NCBI RefSeq assembly: GCF_040274945.1
Contig: NZ_JBEMAR010000007.1
Location: 108,620 to 172,619, forward strand
From: Carnobacterium_B sp040274945
GTDB lineage: Bacteria; Bacillota; Bacilli; Lactobacillales; Carnobacteriaceae
DNA length: 64,000 nt
Direction of reading: 5' to 3'
Shown: in pieces, positions 25,907-35,197 of the stretch
Layout: every line of letters begins with the position of its first letter
Numbering within the stretch: the stretch's first letter is position 1
Translations under genes and position numbers: made by a program
The notes under the pieces: generated by a model
Told to the model about the DNA's origin: nothing
What the model saw: only the letters and a program-made list of their open reading frames with translations
The model's database searches: none

Positions 25907-27244
25907 TTAGCCTTCCATAAGAGACATCGTTTCTTCTCTTACATTCACTTCTTCCACAATGAAGTGTCTTTCAATTGCTCTTTGACGCAATTCTTCACGG
26001 AAATTAGGATGTGCTACTTCAATCAAGGCTTCTGCTCTTTCTTGTACTGTTTTCCCAATTAATTCAGCTTTTCCATACTCCGTTACAATTGTATCGATAT
26101 CATTTTTAGAAGTTGATACAGCTGATCCTAAAGCTAATTCAGGTACAATTGTAGAGATAGTGTCATGTTTAGCAGTCGAATACAAACAGATGATTCCACA
26201 GCCATTTTTAGCTAGTCTAACTCCTTTAGTAAAGTCAGCTTGCCCACCTGTAGATGAATAATAAGAACCTTTCACCGTTTCTGAATTGCATTGTCCTAAA
26301 AAGTCAACTTCAACTGTCGAATTGATGGCTTTTAAATTATCAATTTTAGCAATTTCACGAATATCATTCGTCATATCACATGGCAACATTAATATATCTC
26401 TGTTGTTATTCATAAATTCATATAATTGTTTTGAGCCGATCGCGAACGTAGAAACTGTTTTTGTTGGATAAGTAGTTTTATATTTATTGTTGACTACGCC
26501 TTTTGCATAGAGTTCCACAATTTTATCTGGAAGCATTTCACTATGAACACCTAAATTGCGTTTATCCATCAAGTAGTCCATTACAGCATTTGGCATTGAA
26601 CCAAAACCAATTTGAACCGTATCTCCATCTTTCACCGTTTCAGCAATTATTTTGCCGATAGCCAAGTCTTTTTCGCTTAATTTAGGGCTAGGTAAAGTTG
26701 GCAATTCAAAATCGTGTTCAACTAATGCGGCGACTTCACTGATATGAATGGTGTTTTTGGCACCAAATGTACGTGGCATGTTCTTGTTGACTTCAAGAAT
26801 GATGGTTTTTGCATCTTCAATCAATGAAGCAACATAGGAAGGACTTGTTCCTAAAGAGAAGTTACCGTCTTCATCCATTGACGATACTGTCGCCATGATT
26901 ACTGGACGATCCGTACGTTTTTTTAGCAATGCCGGGATATCCGAAAAGTGATTTGGCAGTAAATCAATGTTACCTTGATTAAACCCTTTTCTGTCCATAC
27001 CTGATAAAAATATTGATACTTGTTTTAGCTTAGATGGCGAGATATCCACTGTCGGAAAGCTTGGCAGCATACGGTATAAAGTATTTCCTTTTAACGACCC
27101 ATTGCTAGGTAACGCTTCCAATAATGTTGGAGGTTCACCTGGCATGATGGGGAAAATGATCCCATCACCTGGTTCGACCAATTGTACCGCTTCTTGTGCT
27201 GTTGTTTTTTTCTTTTCATACATTTTCTCGTATAATTTTAACAT
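25907..27244 (-). CDS. acetyl-CoA hydrolase/transferase family CoA-transferase
   Basis: 445 residues, the 4-hydroxybutyrate/butyrate:acetate CoA-transferase group. Features: VQIGFGSMPNAVMDYL, LGVHSEMLPD, INSTVEVDFLGQ (likely catalytic Glu) and YYSSTGGQADFTKG. Last gene of the five-gene acyl-CoA operon (36 bp after crotonase). It could move CoA between acetate and butyrate or another short acid, as the exit or entry step of the pathway. Substrate not decidable from sequence. Confidence 0.85.
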   Translation of the reverse strand: MLKLYEKMYEKKKTTAQEAVQLVEPGDGIIFPIMPGEPPTLLEALPSNGSLKGNTLYRMLPSFPTVDISPSKLKQVSIFLSGMDRKGFNQGNIDLLPNHFSDIPALLKKRTDRPVIMATVSSMDEDGNFSLGTSPSYVASLIEDAKTIILEVNKNMPRTFGAKNTIHISEVAALVEHDFELPTLPSPKLSEKDLAIGKIIAETVKDGDTVQIGFGSMPNAVMDYLMDKRNLGVHSEMLPDKIVELYAKGVVNNKYKTTYPTKTVSTFAIGSKQLYEFMNNNRDILMLPCDMTNDIREIAKIDNLKAINSTVEVDFLGQCNSETVKGSYYSSTGGQADFTKGVRLAKNGCGIICLYSTAKHDTISTIVPELALGSAVSTSKNDIDTIVTEYGKAELIGKTVQERAEALIEVAHPNFREELRQRAIERHFIVEEVNVREETMSLMEG

Positions 27245-27279
27245 GTCTAAAATCCCCCAATCAGATGAATGATTCTCTT

Positions 27280-28065
27280 TTATTTATTTTCAAATTGTGC
27301 ATTACGCTTTTCAACAAAAGCAGTCATACCCTCTTTTTGATCTTCAGTAGCAAATAAAGCTCCAAAAACTTCAGATTCCAATGCTAATCCTTGCTGTATA
27401 CTCATTTGCATGCCTTGATTGATTGCTTTTTTACTGCCTTCTACACCTAATGGCGAATTTTTGATTATTTTTTCAGCCATCGCTTTTGTTTCTTCTAGCA
27501 AGTCTTCAACTGCTACTACTTTATTCAGTAAACCAATTCGATAAGCTTCTTCGGCTGCGACATTTGCTCCTGTGTAAATCAATTCTTTAGCTTTCCCAGT
27601 TCCAACAAGGCGTGGCAAGCGTTGGGTTCCGCCAAATCCAGGGATGATTCCCAACCCTACTTCAGGTTGTCCAAATTTTGCATTTTCAGCGCCGATTCGA
27701 ATGTCACAAGCTAAAGCAAGTTCACATCCTCCGCCTAAAGCAAATCCATTAACGGCAGCGATAGTAGGCTGACGTAATTGTTCCAATTTTGAAAAAACCG
27801 CATTCCCTAAGGAAGAAAAAATTGTTCCCTCAATTGCATTTTTTTCTTTCATTTCTTTGATATCCGCACCTGCTACAAACGCTTTAGTACCTGAACCGGT
27901 CACGATTAGCACGCGAATCGCACCATCTTTCTCCACTTCATCAAGTGCAACAGACACTTCTTCTAAGACTTCTTGACTTAATGCGTTTAACATTTTAGGT
28001 CGATTGATTTTTAAAGTGGCGATTCCTTCTGCTTTTTCTAAAGTAAGTGTATTATATTCTGTCAT
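27280..28065 (-). CDS. enoyl-CoA hydratase (crotonase)
   Basis: 261 residues. Crotonase signatures FVAGADIKEM, GFALGGGCELALACD (first catalytic Glu) and FGQPEVGLGIIPGFGGTQRL (second catalytic Glu) are intact. Hydrates crotonyl-CoA-like substrates to 3-hydroxyacyl-CoA. In the operon between hbd-like and CoA-transferase genes, 15 bp after the former. Confidence 0.92.
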   Translation of the reverse strand: MTEYNTLTLEKAEGIATLKINRPKMLNALSQEVLEEVSVALDEVEKDGAIRVLIVTGSGTKAFVAGADIKEMKEKNAIEGTIFSSLGNAVFSKLEQLRQPTIAAVNGFALGGGCELALACDIRIGAENAKFGQPEVGLGIIPGFGGTQRLPRLVGTGKAKELIYTGANVAAEEAYRIGLLNKVVAVEDLLEETKAMAEKIIKNSPLGVEGSKKAINQGMQMSIQQGLALESEVFGALFATEDQKEGMTAFVEKRNAQFENK

Positions 28066-28080
28066 TTCGTTGTCCTCTCC

Positions 28081-28935
28081 TTATGAAGCATAATCATAAA
28101 ACCCTTTACCGGTTTTTCTACCTAGCCAACCAGCTTCTACATATTTTTTCAACAACGGACAAGGACGGTATTTGGAATCATTAAATCCTGTGTACAAAAC
28201 TTCCATAATAGCTAAGCAAACATCCAATCCGATATAATCTGCTAAAGCAATTGGACCCATTGGGTGATTTGCACCTAGCTTCATTGCTTCGTCGACTTCT
28301 TCAAGTGTTGCTATGCCTTCATGCACCGTAAAAATGGCTTCATTGATCATTGGTATCAAAATACGATTAACGGCAAACCCTGGCGAATCTTTAATATCAA
28401 TCGTAATTTTCCCGATTTTCTCGCTCAGTGCTTTAATAGTGGCTGTTGTTTCATCATCTGTTGCCAAACCTCGATTGATCTCTACTAATTTCATAACAGG
28501 AACCGGATTAAAGAAGTGCAATCCAATAAATTTTTCAGGACGATTTGTCGCTGCAGCAATTTCTGTAATCGAAAGAGAAGACGTATTGCTTGCTAAAATC
28601 GTTTCTTCATCTGTAATTTCATCTAGTTCTTTAAAAATAGACAATTTGATTTTTTTATTTTCTGTCGCTGCTTCAATGACTAATTGTGCTTCTTTTGCAT
28701 CTTGAATATCTGTTGAAAGTGTAAATTGAGCTAAAATACGTTCTTTTTCGGCTTCTGTTTTACGCCCTTTTTCAACTTCACGAGTTAATCCTTTTTCAAT
28801 CTTAGTGAATCCTCGTTGCACTAATTCTTCTTTTATATCGTTCAAGATAACATCATATCCAGCTTGTGCCATAACTTGCGCAATACCACTGCCCATTTGT
28901 CCTGATCCGATCACCATAACTTTTTTGATTTCCAT
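28081..28935 (-). CDS. 3-hydroxybutyryl-CoA dehydrogenase
   Basis: 284 residues (start at the second of two adjacent ATGs, better spaced from GGAG). NAD-binding MVIGSGQMGSGIAQVMAQAG; catalytic HFFNPVPVMKLVEI (His) and SPGFAVNRILIPMINEA; C-terminal YIGLDV and GRKTGKGFYDY. Interconverts acetoacetyl-CoA and 3-hydroxybutyryl-CoA. Same operon. Confidence 0.93.
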   Translation of the reverse strand: MEIKKVMVIGSGQMGSGIAQVMAQAGYDVILNDIKEELVQRGFTKIEKGLTREVEKGRKTEAEKERILAQFTLSTDIQDAKEAQLVIEAATENKKIKLSIFKELDEITDEETILASNTSSLSITEIAAATNRPEKFIGLHFFNPVPVMKLVEINRGLATDDETTATIKALSEKIGKITIDIKDSPGFAVNRILIPMINEAIFTVHEGIATLEEVDEAMKLGANHPMGPIALADYIGLDVCLAIMEVLYTGFNDSKYRPCPLLKKYVEAGWLGRKTGKGFYDYAS

Positions 28936-28978
28936 CATCTCACTCCTCTAAATAAGTAACTAGTCCTTTTCCTTGTGA

Positions 28979-30100
28979 TCAGTTGATCCATTTTTTTGCA
29001 ATTGTATCTTTTTGTGTTTCTAAAGTGCCACCATAAACGGCTGTTAACTTAGCATCTCTGACGTAACGTTCGATATCGTTGTTCCGCATGTATCCGTAAC
29101 CGCCAGTTACTTGAATGGCCATTTCAGTCATTTCGATACTAGTATTTGCAGCTTTCAATTTAACCATAGCGACCATTATTGAATCAAGTTGATCATTTTT
29201 CGCTACTTGATCCAACAGTGCAGCCGCAGCTTGTAATTCTGTATACATTTCAGCGAGTTTAAATTGTGTGTTGCGTAGATCGATCAGTCGTTGCCCAAAC
29301 TTACGATCTTGACTAACATAGTTTAACGCTCGTTCAAAAGATCCTTCAGCGATTCCTATTGCTTGAGCAGCAATGGACAGTCGCATATGATCGCTGATAG
29401 ATTGGCATTGCTCTTCTCCATTACAGCTACCACCCAATAAATTTTCTTTTGAAACACATATCTGATCAAATTCAAGTGAAGCCACCGGAAGAGCACGTAT
29501 GCCCATCTTTTCTTCTCTATTTCCTATAATAAGCCCACGCATTTCAGCAGTTATAATAAAGATACCGTATCCGCTTGTTCCATCTTTAGCTATGGTCTTA
29601 CTTCCTATTAAATAAACGTTTGCTTTTCCCGCATTTGAAACAAATGCTTTAGCTCCACTTAGTTCCCAATGATTTTCTTTTTCAACTGCAAGAGTTTCCA
29701 TATTTTCAAGATCATTGCCCATCCCTAACTCATTTAGTCCAAATGCACCAAAGGTTTCTCCACTCAGCATAGCAGGCAGATGCATCTGTTTTTGTCGTTC
29801 AGTGCCATACTGATAGATTGGCCAAAGGCTCATAGATGTTTGAGTCAGTAAAATACTAGCTGTTGACGCACAATCTCTTGATACGATCCGAATGACTTCC
29901 AACAAATCTTTAAATGATCCCCCAAGTCCCCCATGCAATCGATCAAATGGCATCCGTAAAACGCCCATATCACTTAATTGATTTAGTTGTTCTTCGGGAA
30001 ATGCTTCTGTTTTATCGTATTCAGAAGCATTTGGTCGTATGACTGTTTTAGAAAAATCAGCTACTCGACTAATCAAATGGTTCATTGTTTCATTCATCAT
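28979..30100 (-). CDS. acyl-CoA dehydrogenase lacking the usual catalytic Glu
   Basis: 373 residues from ATG 30100, which has GAGGAG 9 nt upstream; an in-frame ATG at 30136 has no ribosome binding site. ACAD fold with FAD loop GETFGAFGLNELGMGNDLE, KAFVSNAGKA, RKFGQRLIDL and TGGYGYMRNNDIERYVRD. Where most members have YEGT (catalytic Glu) this has VYGGTLETQ. The other known Glu position, on helix G just before the RL of QERL-like segments, reads HMRLSIAA. The base is therefore unclear. Position between thiolase and hbd implies a saturated/2-enoyl short-chain step. No etfAB in the window. Confidence 0.85.
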   Translation of the reverse strand: MMNETMNHLISRVADFSKTVIRPNASEYDKTEAFPEEQLNQLSDMGVLRMPFDRLHGGLGGSFKDLLEVIRIVSRDCASTASILLTQTSMSLWPIYQYGTERQKQMHLPAMLSGETFGAFGLNELGMGNDLENMETLAVEKENHWELSGAKAFVSNAGKANVYLIGSKTIAKDGTSGYGIFIITAEMRGLIIGNREEKMGIRALPVASLEFDQICVSKENLLGGSCNGEEQCQSISDHMRLSIAAQAIGIAEGSFERALNYVSQDRKFGQRLIDLRNTQFKLAEMYTELQAAAALLDQVAKNDQLDSIMVAMVKLKAANTSIEMTEMAIQVTGGYGYMRNNDIERYVRDAKLTAVYGGTLETQKDTIAKKWIN

Positions 30101-30150
30101 GTTTGGATACTCCTCTTTAAATTTTCTACTAGCCATACATTTTTTATTTC

Positions 30151-31329
30151 TTAACGTTCAACGATTAGTGACATTCCTTGTCCTCCGCCAATACATAACG
30201 TTGCTAATCCACGTTTCGAATCGCGTTTTTCCATTTCGTGAAGTAAGGTGACTAAAATACGAGCACCGCTAGCTCCGACTGGATGTCCTAAAGCAATAGC
30301 ACCACCATTGACGTTAACAATATCAGTGTTGAATTTTAAATCTGTTATGACACTTAATGCTTGTGCTGCAAAAGCTTCATTTGCTTCGATCAAATCTAGA
30401 TCTTCTACTGTTAAACTAGCTTTTTTCAATGCTTTTTGAGTAGCTGGAATTGGACCACATCCCATGATTTTTGGATCTACACCTGCACTTGCATATGACT
30501 TGATTGTAGCTAGAGGTTTCAATCCTAATTCATCTGCTTTTTCACGGCTCATAACGATCAAGACTGCTGCACCATCGTTCAATCCTGAGGCATTTCCTGC
30601 AGTTACTGAACCATCTTTTTTGAAAGCGGGTTTTAATTTCGCCATTGATTCATTTGTTGTACCAAAACGTGGGTGTTCATCTGTATCGACTACTTTAGGT
30701 TCTCCTCTGCGTTGAGGTACTTCGATTGGAACGATTTCTTCTTTGAATCGGCCAGAGGTTACAGCCTTCTCAGCATTATTTTGACTGCGAACCGCTAATT
30801 CGTCTTGTTGCTCACGAGTAAATTGATATTTTTCAACAATATTTTCAGCTGTTATGCCCATATGAATATCGGTAAAGGCATCCGTTAAACCATCCTTCAA
30901 CATTGTATCGATCATTTGACCATTACCCATTCGTTTACCCCATCGTGCATCAGGCAATACGTATGGTGCTTGACTCATACTTTCGGTTCCACCAGCAATA
31001 ACAATTTCATTGTCTCCTGAAAGAATTGATTGTGCTGCTAAAGCAACCGTTTTCAATCCCGATCCACATACTTTATTGATAGCAAAAGATGGAACATGTT
31101 TTGGGATCCCAGCTTTTATAGCTACTTGTCTAGCAACATTCTGACCTAAACCTGCACTTAAAACGTTTCCAAATATCATTTCATCAATTGTTGCTGGATC
31201 TAATCCAATACTGTCAATTGCTCTTTTTACAACAGCAGCTCCTAGATCAACGGCTGATACATCTTTAAAAGCTCCTCCAAATGATCCAACTGGTGTTCTT
31301 AGTGCTGTTACGATTACTGCTTCTGTCAT
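30151..31329 (-). CDS. acetyl-CoA C-acetyltransferase (thiolase)
   Basis: 392 residues from ATG 31329 (GGAGGG just upstream). Catalytic Cys in FAINKVCGSGLKTVA, His in NGGAIALGHPVGASGARI, second Cys in LCIGGGQGM. First gene of the acyl-CoA operon. Either condenses two acetyl-CoA (synthetic direction) or cleaves acetoacetyl-CoA (beta-oxidation). A separate biosynthetic mevalonate thiolase elsewhere cannot be excluded. Confidence 0.94.
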   Translation of the reverse strand: MTEAVIVTALRTPVGSFGGAFKDVSAVDLGAAVVKRAIDSIGLDPATIDEMIFGNVLSAGLGQNVARQVAIKAGIPKHVPSFAINKVCGSGLKTVALAAQSILSGDNEIVIAGGTESMSQAPYVLPDARWGKRMGNGQMIDTMLKDGLTDAFTDIHMGITAENIVEKYQFTREQQDELAVRSQNNAEKAVTSGRFKEEIVPIEVPQRRGEPKVVDTDEHPRFGTTNESMAKLKPAFKKDGSVTAGNASGLNDGAAVLIVMSREKADELGLKPLATIKSYASAGVDPKIMGCGPIPATQKALKKASLTVEDLDLIEANEAFAAQALSVITDLKFNTDIVNVNGGAIALGHPVGASGARILVTLLHEMEKRDSKRGLATLCIGGGQGMSLIVER

Positions 31330-31380
31330 TAAAATTCCCTCCAAATAATTTTCCTGTTTTTATTAAGTCTTCAAGCTCAT

Positions 31381-31394
31381 ATGAAGCGTTTACA
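31381..31394 (-). promoter_or_regulatory. cre site upstream of the thiolase operon
   Basis: Minus-strand TGTAAACGCTTCAT, one mismatch to cre consensus, 51 bp before the thiolase ATG. Suggests CcpA repression of the fatty-acid operon. No clear -35/-10 pair could be fixed. Confidence 0.65.
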
Positions 31395-31498
31395 TCATCA
31401 TCATAAATGGATTGAGCCTAAACGTCTAACAAGTATATATTACAGATTCAATAAGTTTTGTTAATACCTTTGTGAAAGGGTGTTCATAAAAAATAAAA

Positions 31499-31542
31499 AA
31501 ACGAAAGAACCGGATAAAAACATCGGGTCTTTCGTATTTGAG
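31499..31542 (-). terminator. intrinsic terminator of the lysR gene
   Basis: ACGAAAGACCCGAT... hairpin on the minus strand followed by a T-run. Separates the LysR gene from the thiolase operon promoter. Confidence 0.8.
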
Positions 31543-31595
31543 TAAAGAAATTTTTTGCACAATTTCAAACTAATTTGCAATGTTTATTTCATGAA

Positions 31596-32486
31596 TCAGT
31601 AAAAATAACTTAAAACAGATTCATGTAACTTTGTTTCCACAACTGAATAATTGGTTTTTATCGGACGACACAATAGGACATTAAAAGGAATCGGGTTCTT
31701 AAATGATTTCTCCACATAATCCTCGCTGTTTAAATAGCGACCAATAGGTGAAGGTAAGATAGCAATTGTATCTGAGTAACGAGTTGTTTCAATTAAAAAA
31801 TCCCACGAAGAAGAAGTAAAAATGATTTCTGCATTTGAATTTTTTTCCTTAAATGTTCGTTTAACTAAATCGTTGGTCACAAATGATTCATTAAATGTAG
31901 CAATTGGGTAATCATCAATTTCTGTCCAATTGATTTTATTCTTCTTGCTTAAATCATGAGTCGCTGACATAAAGGCTGTTAATTCATCAATTTGAATCAC
32001 ATGTTCTTCATAGGCTTTCGGATCAAGATTCGTTGGTTCAATCAATACGACATAATCTAAATCTTTTTGCAAAAACATCCTTCTCAACTCATTACAGCCA
32101 TCTTCTACAATCTCTATTTTAATTTCCGGGTTTTCTACGATGAATTTAGAGAAGAAGTTGGAAAAGAAAACACGTAAAATCAAAGAAGGTACACCTAAAC
32201 GAATCGTTCCTTTTTGTTTGGATGATTCTTTACGAATCATATTTTTCATTTCATCATGCATTTTCAAAATATCTAAAGCATACCGGTATAACTTAATGCC
32301 ACTTGGCGTCATTTCTTCTAATCTTCCATTTTTACGATAAAAGAGACTTAATTCTTCATCTTTTTCAAAATTAGTGATCATTTGGCTTAAAGCTGACTGC
32401 GAGATATGAATTTTTTTTGCAGCTAACGATAAATTGCAACCGCATTCAACAATATTGATGAAATAATTCAATTGTGTAATATCCAA
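31596..32486 (-). CDS. LysR-family transcriptional regulator
   Basis: 296 residues. N-terminal HTH (LNYFINIVECGCNLSLAAKKIHISQSALSQMITNFE in pieces, residues 5-40) and a LysR substrate domain from about residue 90. Lies between the thiolase operon and the second acyl-CoA dehydrogenase, all on the minus strand, so either could be its target. Its inducer is unknown. Confidence 0.87.
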   Translation of the reverse strand: MDITQLNYFINIVECGCNLSLAAKKIHISQSALSQMITNFEKDEELSLFYRKNGRLEEMTPSGIKLYRYALDILKMHDEMKNMIRKESSKQKGTIRLGVPSLILRVFFSNFFSKFIVENPEIKIEIVEDGCNELRRMFLQKDLDYVVLIEPTNLDPKAYEEHVIQIDELTAFMSATHDLSKKNKINWTEIDDYPIATFNESFVTNDLVKRTFKEKNSNAEIIFTSSSWDFLIETTRYSDTIAILPSPIGRYLNSEDYVEKSFKNPIPFNVLLCRPIKTNYSVVETKLHESVLSYFY

Positions 32487-32606
32487 TTCCTGTTATTCCC
32501 CTTTTTCTTTTGATTATTCCTTTTGGGACCAGTTTATGTCATAAGAAATAATTATATCTATGTATAGAATACCATGGTTAAAGATGTTTGTGCAAAAGTA
32601 GACAAA

Positions 32607-32653
32607 AAAAACTCAGAAAACAAGGATCATTGATCCCGTTTTCTGAGTTTTTA
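32607..32653 (-). terminator. intrinsic terminator of the GCDH-like gene
   Basis: AAAACTCAGAAAAC stem with inner GGATC/GATCC and flanking A/T runs, directly downstream of the minus-strand gene. Confidence 0.88.
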
Positions 32654-32660
32654 ATAACGT

Positions 32661-33881
32661 TTAAACAAAAGCGCCTACACCTGTCAAATATCTTCCAACA
32701 ATTAAAGCATTGATTTCATGTGTTCCTTCGTAAGAGTAGATAGCTTCTGCATCTGCAAAGAATCGAGCAACATCCGTTTCCAGTGTAATTCCATTTCCGC
32801 CGACTACTTCGCGAGCTAATGCAACAGTCTCACGCATGCGTAAAGCATTATGCATTTTTGCCATTGAAGAATTCACTTCACGATAATTGCCCTCTTCTTG
32901 CATTTGAGCTAAGCGTACAGAGAAACTTAAATTAGCAGTTACGTTTGCTTGCATGATAGACAATTTTTCTTGAACCAATTGGAATGAACCTAAATTTTTA
33001 CCAAATTGTTCACGTTGTTTGACGTAACGTAAAGCGGATTCAAATGCACCTGCTGTCAATCCTGTCGCCAAATGCGAGATATCTGCTCGTGTAATACGTA
33101 AAATACCGGCTACATCTTTAAATGAATTCACATTTTGCAATCTACGATCTTCTCCAACTTTTACATCCGTTAATGTAATATGTCCGTTTTGTGTCATACG
33201 AAGTGAAATTTTCCCTTCGATTTTTTGAACATGTACCCCTTCAGCTTTACCAGGAACCATGAAGGCTTTAACTTTTCCATCCGCTTCATCACGAGCAAAT
33301 ACAGCTATTTCGTCCGCTGATCCAGCTCCACCGATCCAACGTTTTTCTCCGTTGATGATCCAAGTATCGCCTTCTTTACGTGCAGTAGTTGCTAGTCCGC
33401 CAGCAATGTCTGAACCATGTTCCGGTTCGGTTAAAGCAAAGCAACCTTGAATTTCATAAGAAGCTGTTTTTTCAGCCCAACGTTCGATTTGTTCATCATT
33501 TCCACCTTGTAACAAAGTTGCGTAGAATAATCCGCCATGAACCGTGTAGAATGTTGCGATAGAAGCATCTAGTTTAGCTAACTCAAAATATCTAAAAACA
33601 TTGTATAATTCGCTTGGTTTACGTGTACTTTCACGACCTTCAAATAACAATGGATTATCCATCATTCTTACTTTTCCGATTTTTTCAAAAGCTTCAAAAG
33701 GAAATTCTGCTTTTTCCCAATACTCACTTAGTACAGGTCGTAAATTTATTTCAAGAGCCTCACGTAATTCTTTTAAAACTGTTAATTCTCCATCTGTTAA
33801 TGCGCTTGAATACTCATAAAGATCTGATGGGTAAAAAGTAGCTAAATCAACTGGTCTTTCCATTGTCTTTGTATTCATCAT
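32661..33881 (-). CDS. acyl-CoA dehydrogenase, glutaryl-CoA-dehydrogenase-like
   Basis: 406 residues. FAD segment GCFALTEPEHGSDIAGGLATTA and WIINGEKRWIGGA; REQFGKNLGSFQLVQEK; catalytic Glu present in YSYEGTHEINALIVGRYLTG, the GCDH-type C-terminus. Monocistronic, own terminator, upstream of lysR. GCDH-like members in Firmicutes often act on other acyl-CoAs, so the substrate is open. AAGGGGCG before the ATG. Confidence 0.88.
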   Translation of the reverse strand: MMNTKTMERPVDLATFYPSDLYEYSSALTDGELTVLKELREALEINLRPVLSEYWEKAEFPFEAFEKIGKVRMMDNPLLFEGRESTRKPSELYNVFRYFELAKLDASIATFYTVHGGLFYATLLQGGNDEQIERWAEKTASYEIQGCFALTEPEHGSDIAGGLATTARKEGDTWIINGEKRWIGGAGSADEIAVFARDEADGKVKAFMVPGKAEGVHVQKIEGKISLRMTQNGHITLTDVKVGEDRRLQNVNSFKDVAGILRITRADISHLATGLTAGAFESALRYVKQREQFGKNLGSFQLVQEKLSIMQANVTANLSFSVRLAQMQEEGNYREVNSSMAKMHNALRMRETVALAREVVGGNGITLETDVARFFADAEAIYSYEGTHEINALIVGRYLTGVGAFV

Positions 33882-34082
33882 TTTAATCGCCCCTTAATTA
33901 TTTTTAATTTTTATTAGGTTTTATTTCTCAACCGCTTACAATTCCTAATTTAGGCCATTTCAAAATTTTAGTCTACTTACCATAAATTATAGAAGGTATA
34001 AGAAGAACTTAACGTCATTCTCCAAACCTATAGTTATTGCTTTTTTTCAAAATGTTTTTGATGTTTTTTAAAATAAATGACA

Positions 34083-34137
34083 AAAATAAAAACACTACCT
34101 AAAAACAGATTCTTAAAATCAGCTTTTAAATAGTGTT
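34083..34137 (-). terminator. terminator of the lactonase gene
   Basis: AACACTA (34091-34097) and TAGTGTT (34131-34137) with inner AAAA/TTTT pairing, ending in a T-rich stretch on the minus strand. Confidence 0.65.
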
Positions 34138-34144
34138 GATTGTT

Positions 34145-35011
34145 TTAGTTAAAGGTAATATATGCTTGTTTACTTCGCTTCAATGAGTCTACTACATTTT
34201 TTCCAGTCTCATCCCATTCAATCATACGATAATACGCATCGTGGTAAAAAATAAATTTATAATGATTTTCATAAGCTTCTTTCATCCATTTTTCTTTACT
34301 GAATATAGACGTCATTGGATAATCATCGTAAGCCAAGACCCATAAAGGATTTTGATGTGCATGTGTTGGCATGATGTCAGCCATATGCAATAATATTTCA
34401 CCATTTTGTGTTAGTTTGATTAATGCATGACCTTCACTGTGTCCTCCAGTGTGGATCATCTCAATTCCAGGCACTACTTCAAGCGATTCCTGATACGTAA
34501 TGATTTGATCCTGAATTGGCTCCCAATTTTCTTTCCAATACGTGCTTTTGGAGCGAATATTTGGATTTCTCATCTCATCCCATTCAATCTCATTAACGTA
34601 AATATCTGCATGTGGAAAAGTAGAAACGAGCTCCTCATTTTCCGAATGTGTTAATCCGCCGGCATGGTCAAAATGTAAATGTGTCATCAATACTACGTTA
34701 ATATCAGCCACTGTCATTCCTAATTCTGCTAAGCTCTTTTCTATCTTTGTCTCTTCCACAACCCCATAATTGCGTCGTTGTTTGTCTGACAACTTTCCAT
34801 GTCCTACTCCAGCATCAATCAAGTAATTCTTATTCTGATATTGGATTAAGATCGAATCCGTTGGCAACTCAATTTGATTTTTTTCATTGACCGGGTATTT
34901 TCGTGACCATAATGGTTTAGGCACTACACCAAACATCGCTCCTCCATCCATAGAAGTGATTCCACCATTCATCCATGTTAATGTCATCTCATGAAATTTC
35001 AAAGTATCCAT
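34145..35011 (-). CDS. metallo-beta-lactamase-fold hydrolase, YtnP (AHL-lactonase-like) family
   Basis: 288 residues from ATG 35011 (AGGAGG just upstream; a longer frame is not supported). Metal motif LMTHLHFDHAGGL, further ligands GGHSEGH and MADIMPTHAH, C-terminal FYHDAYY. The opening MNGGITSMDGGAMFGVVPKPLWSRKYP resembles the Bacillus YtnP lactonase group. Cytoplasmic. Monocistronic. Quorum-quenching on acyl-homoserine lactones is known for relatives; here the true ester or lactone substrate is not known. Confidence 0.83.
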   Translation of the reverse strand: MDTLKFHEMTLTWMNGGITSMDGGAMFGVVPKPLWSRKYPVNEKNQIELPTDSILIQYQNKNYLIDAGVGHGKLSDKQRRNYGVVEETKIEKSLAELGMTVADINVVLMTHLHFDHAGGLTHSENEELVSTFPHADIYVNEIEWDEMRNPNIRSKSTYWKENWEPIQDQIITYQESLEVVPGIEMIHTGGHSEGHALIKLTQNGEILLHMADIMPTHAHQNPLWVLAYDDYPMTSIFSKEKWMKEAYENHYKFIFYHDAYYRMIEWDETGKNVVDSLKRSKQAYITFN

Positions 35012-35148
35012 TGATATCCTCCTTATATAAAAAAACGTTTCCAATCATTTCAATTGATTATACGCATACTTTTTTGTTATTTCAAAGAAATTTTTTTTGA
35101 ATTCACATTGTTTAATAAAAATGTTCATGAGAAGAACTTTTTCAACAA

Positions 35149-35184
35149 AAAAACAGGTTCAAAGTTTTTTACTTCGAACCTGCT
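35149..35184 (-). terminator. terminator of the panE-like gene
   Basis: CAGGTTC-AAAGT/ACTT-GAACCTG arms (35154-35182, one mismatch) followed by a T-run on the minus strand. Confidence 0.85.
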
Positions 35185-35197
35185 TTAAGAAATATTT

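Noticed and set aside
30137..30251. Plus-strand ORFs lying opposite the thiolase and other minus-strand genes
   Set aside because: They overlap well-supported genes on the other strand, have no ribosome binding sites and show no recognisable protein features.
35030..35050. cre-like GGAAACGTTTTTTT upstream of the lactonase gene
   Set aside because: Two mismatches including conserved positions.
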